33,678 nucleotides of DNA from a bacterium (GTDB lineage Bacteria; UBP14; UBA6098; B30-G16): contig JAUWMV010000024.1 in the NCBI GenBank assembly GCA_030613005.1, forward strand, positions 1 to 33,678, read 5' to 3'. Below the pieces are notes generated by a model. That model was not told the DNA's origin, did not search any database, and worked only from the letters and a program-made list of their open reading frames with translations. Of the stretch, positions 32,711 to 33,678 are shown piece after piece; within the stretch, counting starts at the first letter, position 1; every line of letters begins with the position of its first letter. Both the position numbers and the translations under genes were made by a program.

Positions 32711-33678
32711 ATGCAAAAAGCAATGCAACAGGCGACTTCAGTCGTCTGCCGGAAGAAGAGCAACATACTCATGTATGTTGTCCAAGTCATCTTAGTTACT
32801 CTTCTTTTTGTCGAATTGTGCCCAGCGCAGACACAATTTGCTATTGCAGTGGGGGGAGCAGATAGGGATGAGGGCAATTCTGTTGCCCTGACCTCTGACA
32901 AAGGATATATCGTAACTGGAAGAACATTGAGTTTTGGCGATGGCCACTATGATTTATTTCTTGCCAAATTTGATTCCTTTGGAGATTTAACCTGGGCGAA
33001 AACCGTGGGAGGAGCAAATGAGGATTGGGGCAATTCTGTTGCCTTGACCTCTGACAGCGGATATATTGTAACTGGAAATACATGTAGTTTTGGCGCCGGT
33101 GAGGATGATTTATTTCTTGTCAAATTTGATTCCTCCGGGGGTTTAAGCTGGGCGAAAACTATGGGGGGAGCAGATAAGGAGCGTGGCCATTCTGTTGCCT
33201 TGACCTTTGATGGAGGGTATGTTGTAACTGGACGGACGGTGGAGCTTTGGTTAGCAGACTATGATTTATTTCTTGCCAAATTTAACTCCTCTGGTGATTT
33301 GACCTGGTCGAAAACTGTGAGGGGAGCAAGTGACGATTATGGCCATTCTGTTGCCTTGACCTCTGACAAAGGATATATTGTAACTGGACATACATGGAGT
33401 TTTGGCGCCGGTAGCTATGATTTATTTCTTGGCAAATTTAATTCCTCCGGGGATTTAACCTGGGCGAAAACTGTGGGAGGGGTATATAGGGATGCGGGCA
33501 TTTCTGTTGTCCAGACCCTTGATGGAGGGTATATTGTAACTGGACATACATGGAGTTTCGGCGCCGGAGATTATGATTTATTTCTCGGCAAATTTAGCTC
33601 TTCGGGTGAGATTGGGGATTGCCCTTTTGTTGCTGATTGCTCCCCAATAGTAAAAAGTTGTTCTTTAAGTAGTGTTTC
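32711..33678 (+). CDS. Secreted protein of 52-residue beta-propeller-type repeats (3' end outside window)
   Basis: The frame opens at ATG 32711, behind AAGGAG, and runs off the window, at least 322 residues. Residues 1-40 form a long signal peptide: a basic segment CRKKSN, then the hydrophobic helix MYVVQVILVTLLFVEL and a cleavage-like CPAQT. From residue 48 come five repeats of exactly 52 residues, with consensus GGA..D.G.SVALTSD.GYI, VTG.T.SFGAG..DLFL.KF, and then D.SG.L.WAKTV. The pattern of strands and the 'GG..D.G' start fit propeller or SBBP-like repeats of secreted proteins in uncultured bacteria. The last repeat gives way after GEIGD to a cysteine-containing segment (CPFVADCSPIVKSC). 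Likely extracellular; binding partner unknown. No enzymatic motif is visible. Confidence 0.85.
   Translation, partial: MQKAMQQATSVVCRKKSNILMYVVQVILVTLLFVELCPAQTQFAIAVGGADRDEGNSVALTSDKGYIVTGRTLSFGDGHYDLFLAKFDSFGDLTWAKTVGGANEDWGNSVALTSDSGYIVTGNTCSFGAGEDDLFLVKFDSSGGLSWAKTMGGADKERGHSVALTFDGGYVVTGRTVELWLADYDLFLAKFNSSGDLTWSKTVRGASDDYGHSVALTSDKGYIVTGHTWSFGAGSYDLFLGKFNSSGDLTWAKTVGGVYRDAGISVVQTLDGGYIVTGHTWSFGAGDYDLFLGKFSSSGEIGDCPFVADCSPIVKSCSLSSV
32852..33631 (+). repeat. Five tandem 156-bp repeats inside the secreted protein gene
   Basis: Units begin at 32852, 33008, 33164, 33320 and 33476, each exactly 156 bases and in frame. Units share long near-identical DNA blocks such as TCTGTTGCCTTGACCTCTGA and TATGATTTATTTCTTG, including synonymous positions. 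Unit 3 differs in its middle (VELWLADYD instead of SFGAG-type). Unit 5 diverges from about 33606. Confidence 0.9.

Noticed and set aside
32476-32901. Minus-strand open frame of 141 codons opposite the repeat gene
   Set aside because: Its codons are the complement of the plus-strand palindrome and signal-peptide region; composition is not protein-like and no Shine-Dalgarno is present. The plus-strand reading has a strong start, signal peptide and repeats.
32852-33631. CRISPR array
   Set aside because: The repeats are 156 bases, contiguous and in frame, encode regular 52-residue protein units, and have no spacers.

Overview
The window reads as a stretch of low-GC bacterial chromosome from an uncultured lineage of the Fibrobacterota-Chlorobiota-Bacteroidota (FCB) type or a neighbour such as Cloacimonadota or WOR-3. 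The grounds are two large secreted proteins ending in 'NPFN'-type FlgD-like C-terminal domains, an outer-membrane polysaccharide exporter (so a diderm cell), and tRNA genes without an encoded CCA. Strong Shine-Dalgarno sequences (AGGAGG, GGGAGG) stand before many genes, which argues against true Bacteroidota. The phylum assignment is inference; no 16S gene is present.

Layout. 3-3278: end of a large secreted multidomain protein with a clear terminator. 3554-5316: tRNA-Gln, prs and rplY, closely spaced. 5348-11599: four tightly linked genes for surface polysaccharide export (SLBB exporter, Wzz-like co-polymerase, Wzy/ligase-like membrane protein, MurJ/Wzx-like flippase), with no glycosyltransferase. 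11601-13637 (minus): dnaB, an unrecognised 50-residue ORF and an ImmA/IrrE-type metallopeptidase. 13776-17379 (plus): TPR membrane protein, CTP-dependent lipid-kinase-like protein, radical SAM protein and a GalT-family enzyme.

17617-25183 (minus): one compact run of HD hydrolase, tsaE, rng, purL, a ComEA-like DNA-binding protein, a pseudopilin-like protein, a PilM-like protein and a PilN-like protein. 25363-27744: a second secreted protein with a FlgD-like C-terminus, followed by a textbook terminator. 27885-32039 (minus): ispD, ricT-like, tig and rlmN, a housekeeping cluster. 32196-32268: tRNA-Gly(CCC). 32269-32710 looks like accessory DNA: a decayed reading frame and a perfect 9-bp inverted repeat. 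From 32711 to the window end runs a secreted protein built of five repeats of exactly 156 bp (52 residues).

How the genes fit together. Most of the window is housekeeping. The parts that deserve attention are the ComEA/pseudopilin/PilM/PilN set placed behind purL, the dnaB/50-aa ORF/ImmA arrangement, the polysaccharide machinery without sugar transferases, and the repeat protein at the right edge. No CRISPR array, complete transposon or prophage is visible. I do not see a clearly new defence or signalling system; the two best leads for undescribed biology are the pilus-like/DNA-binding operon and the 50-aa ORF next to the ImmA peptidase.
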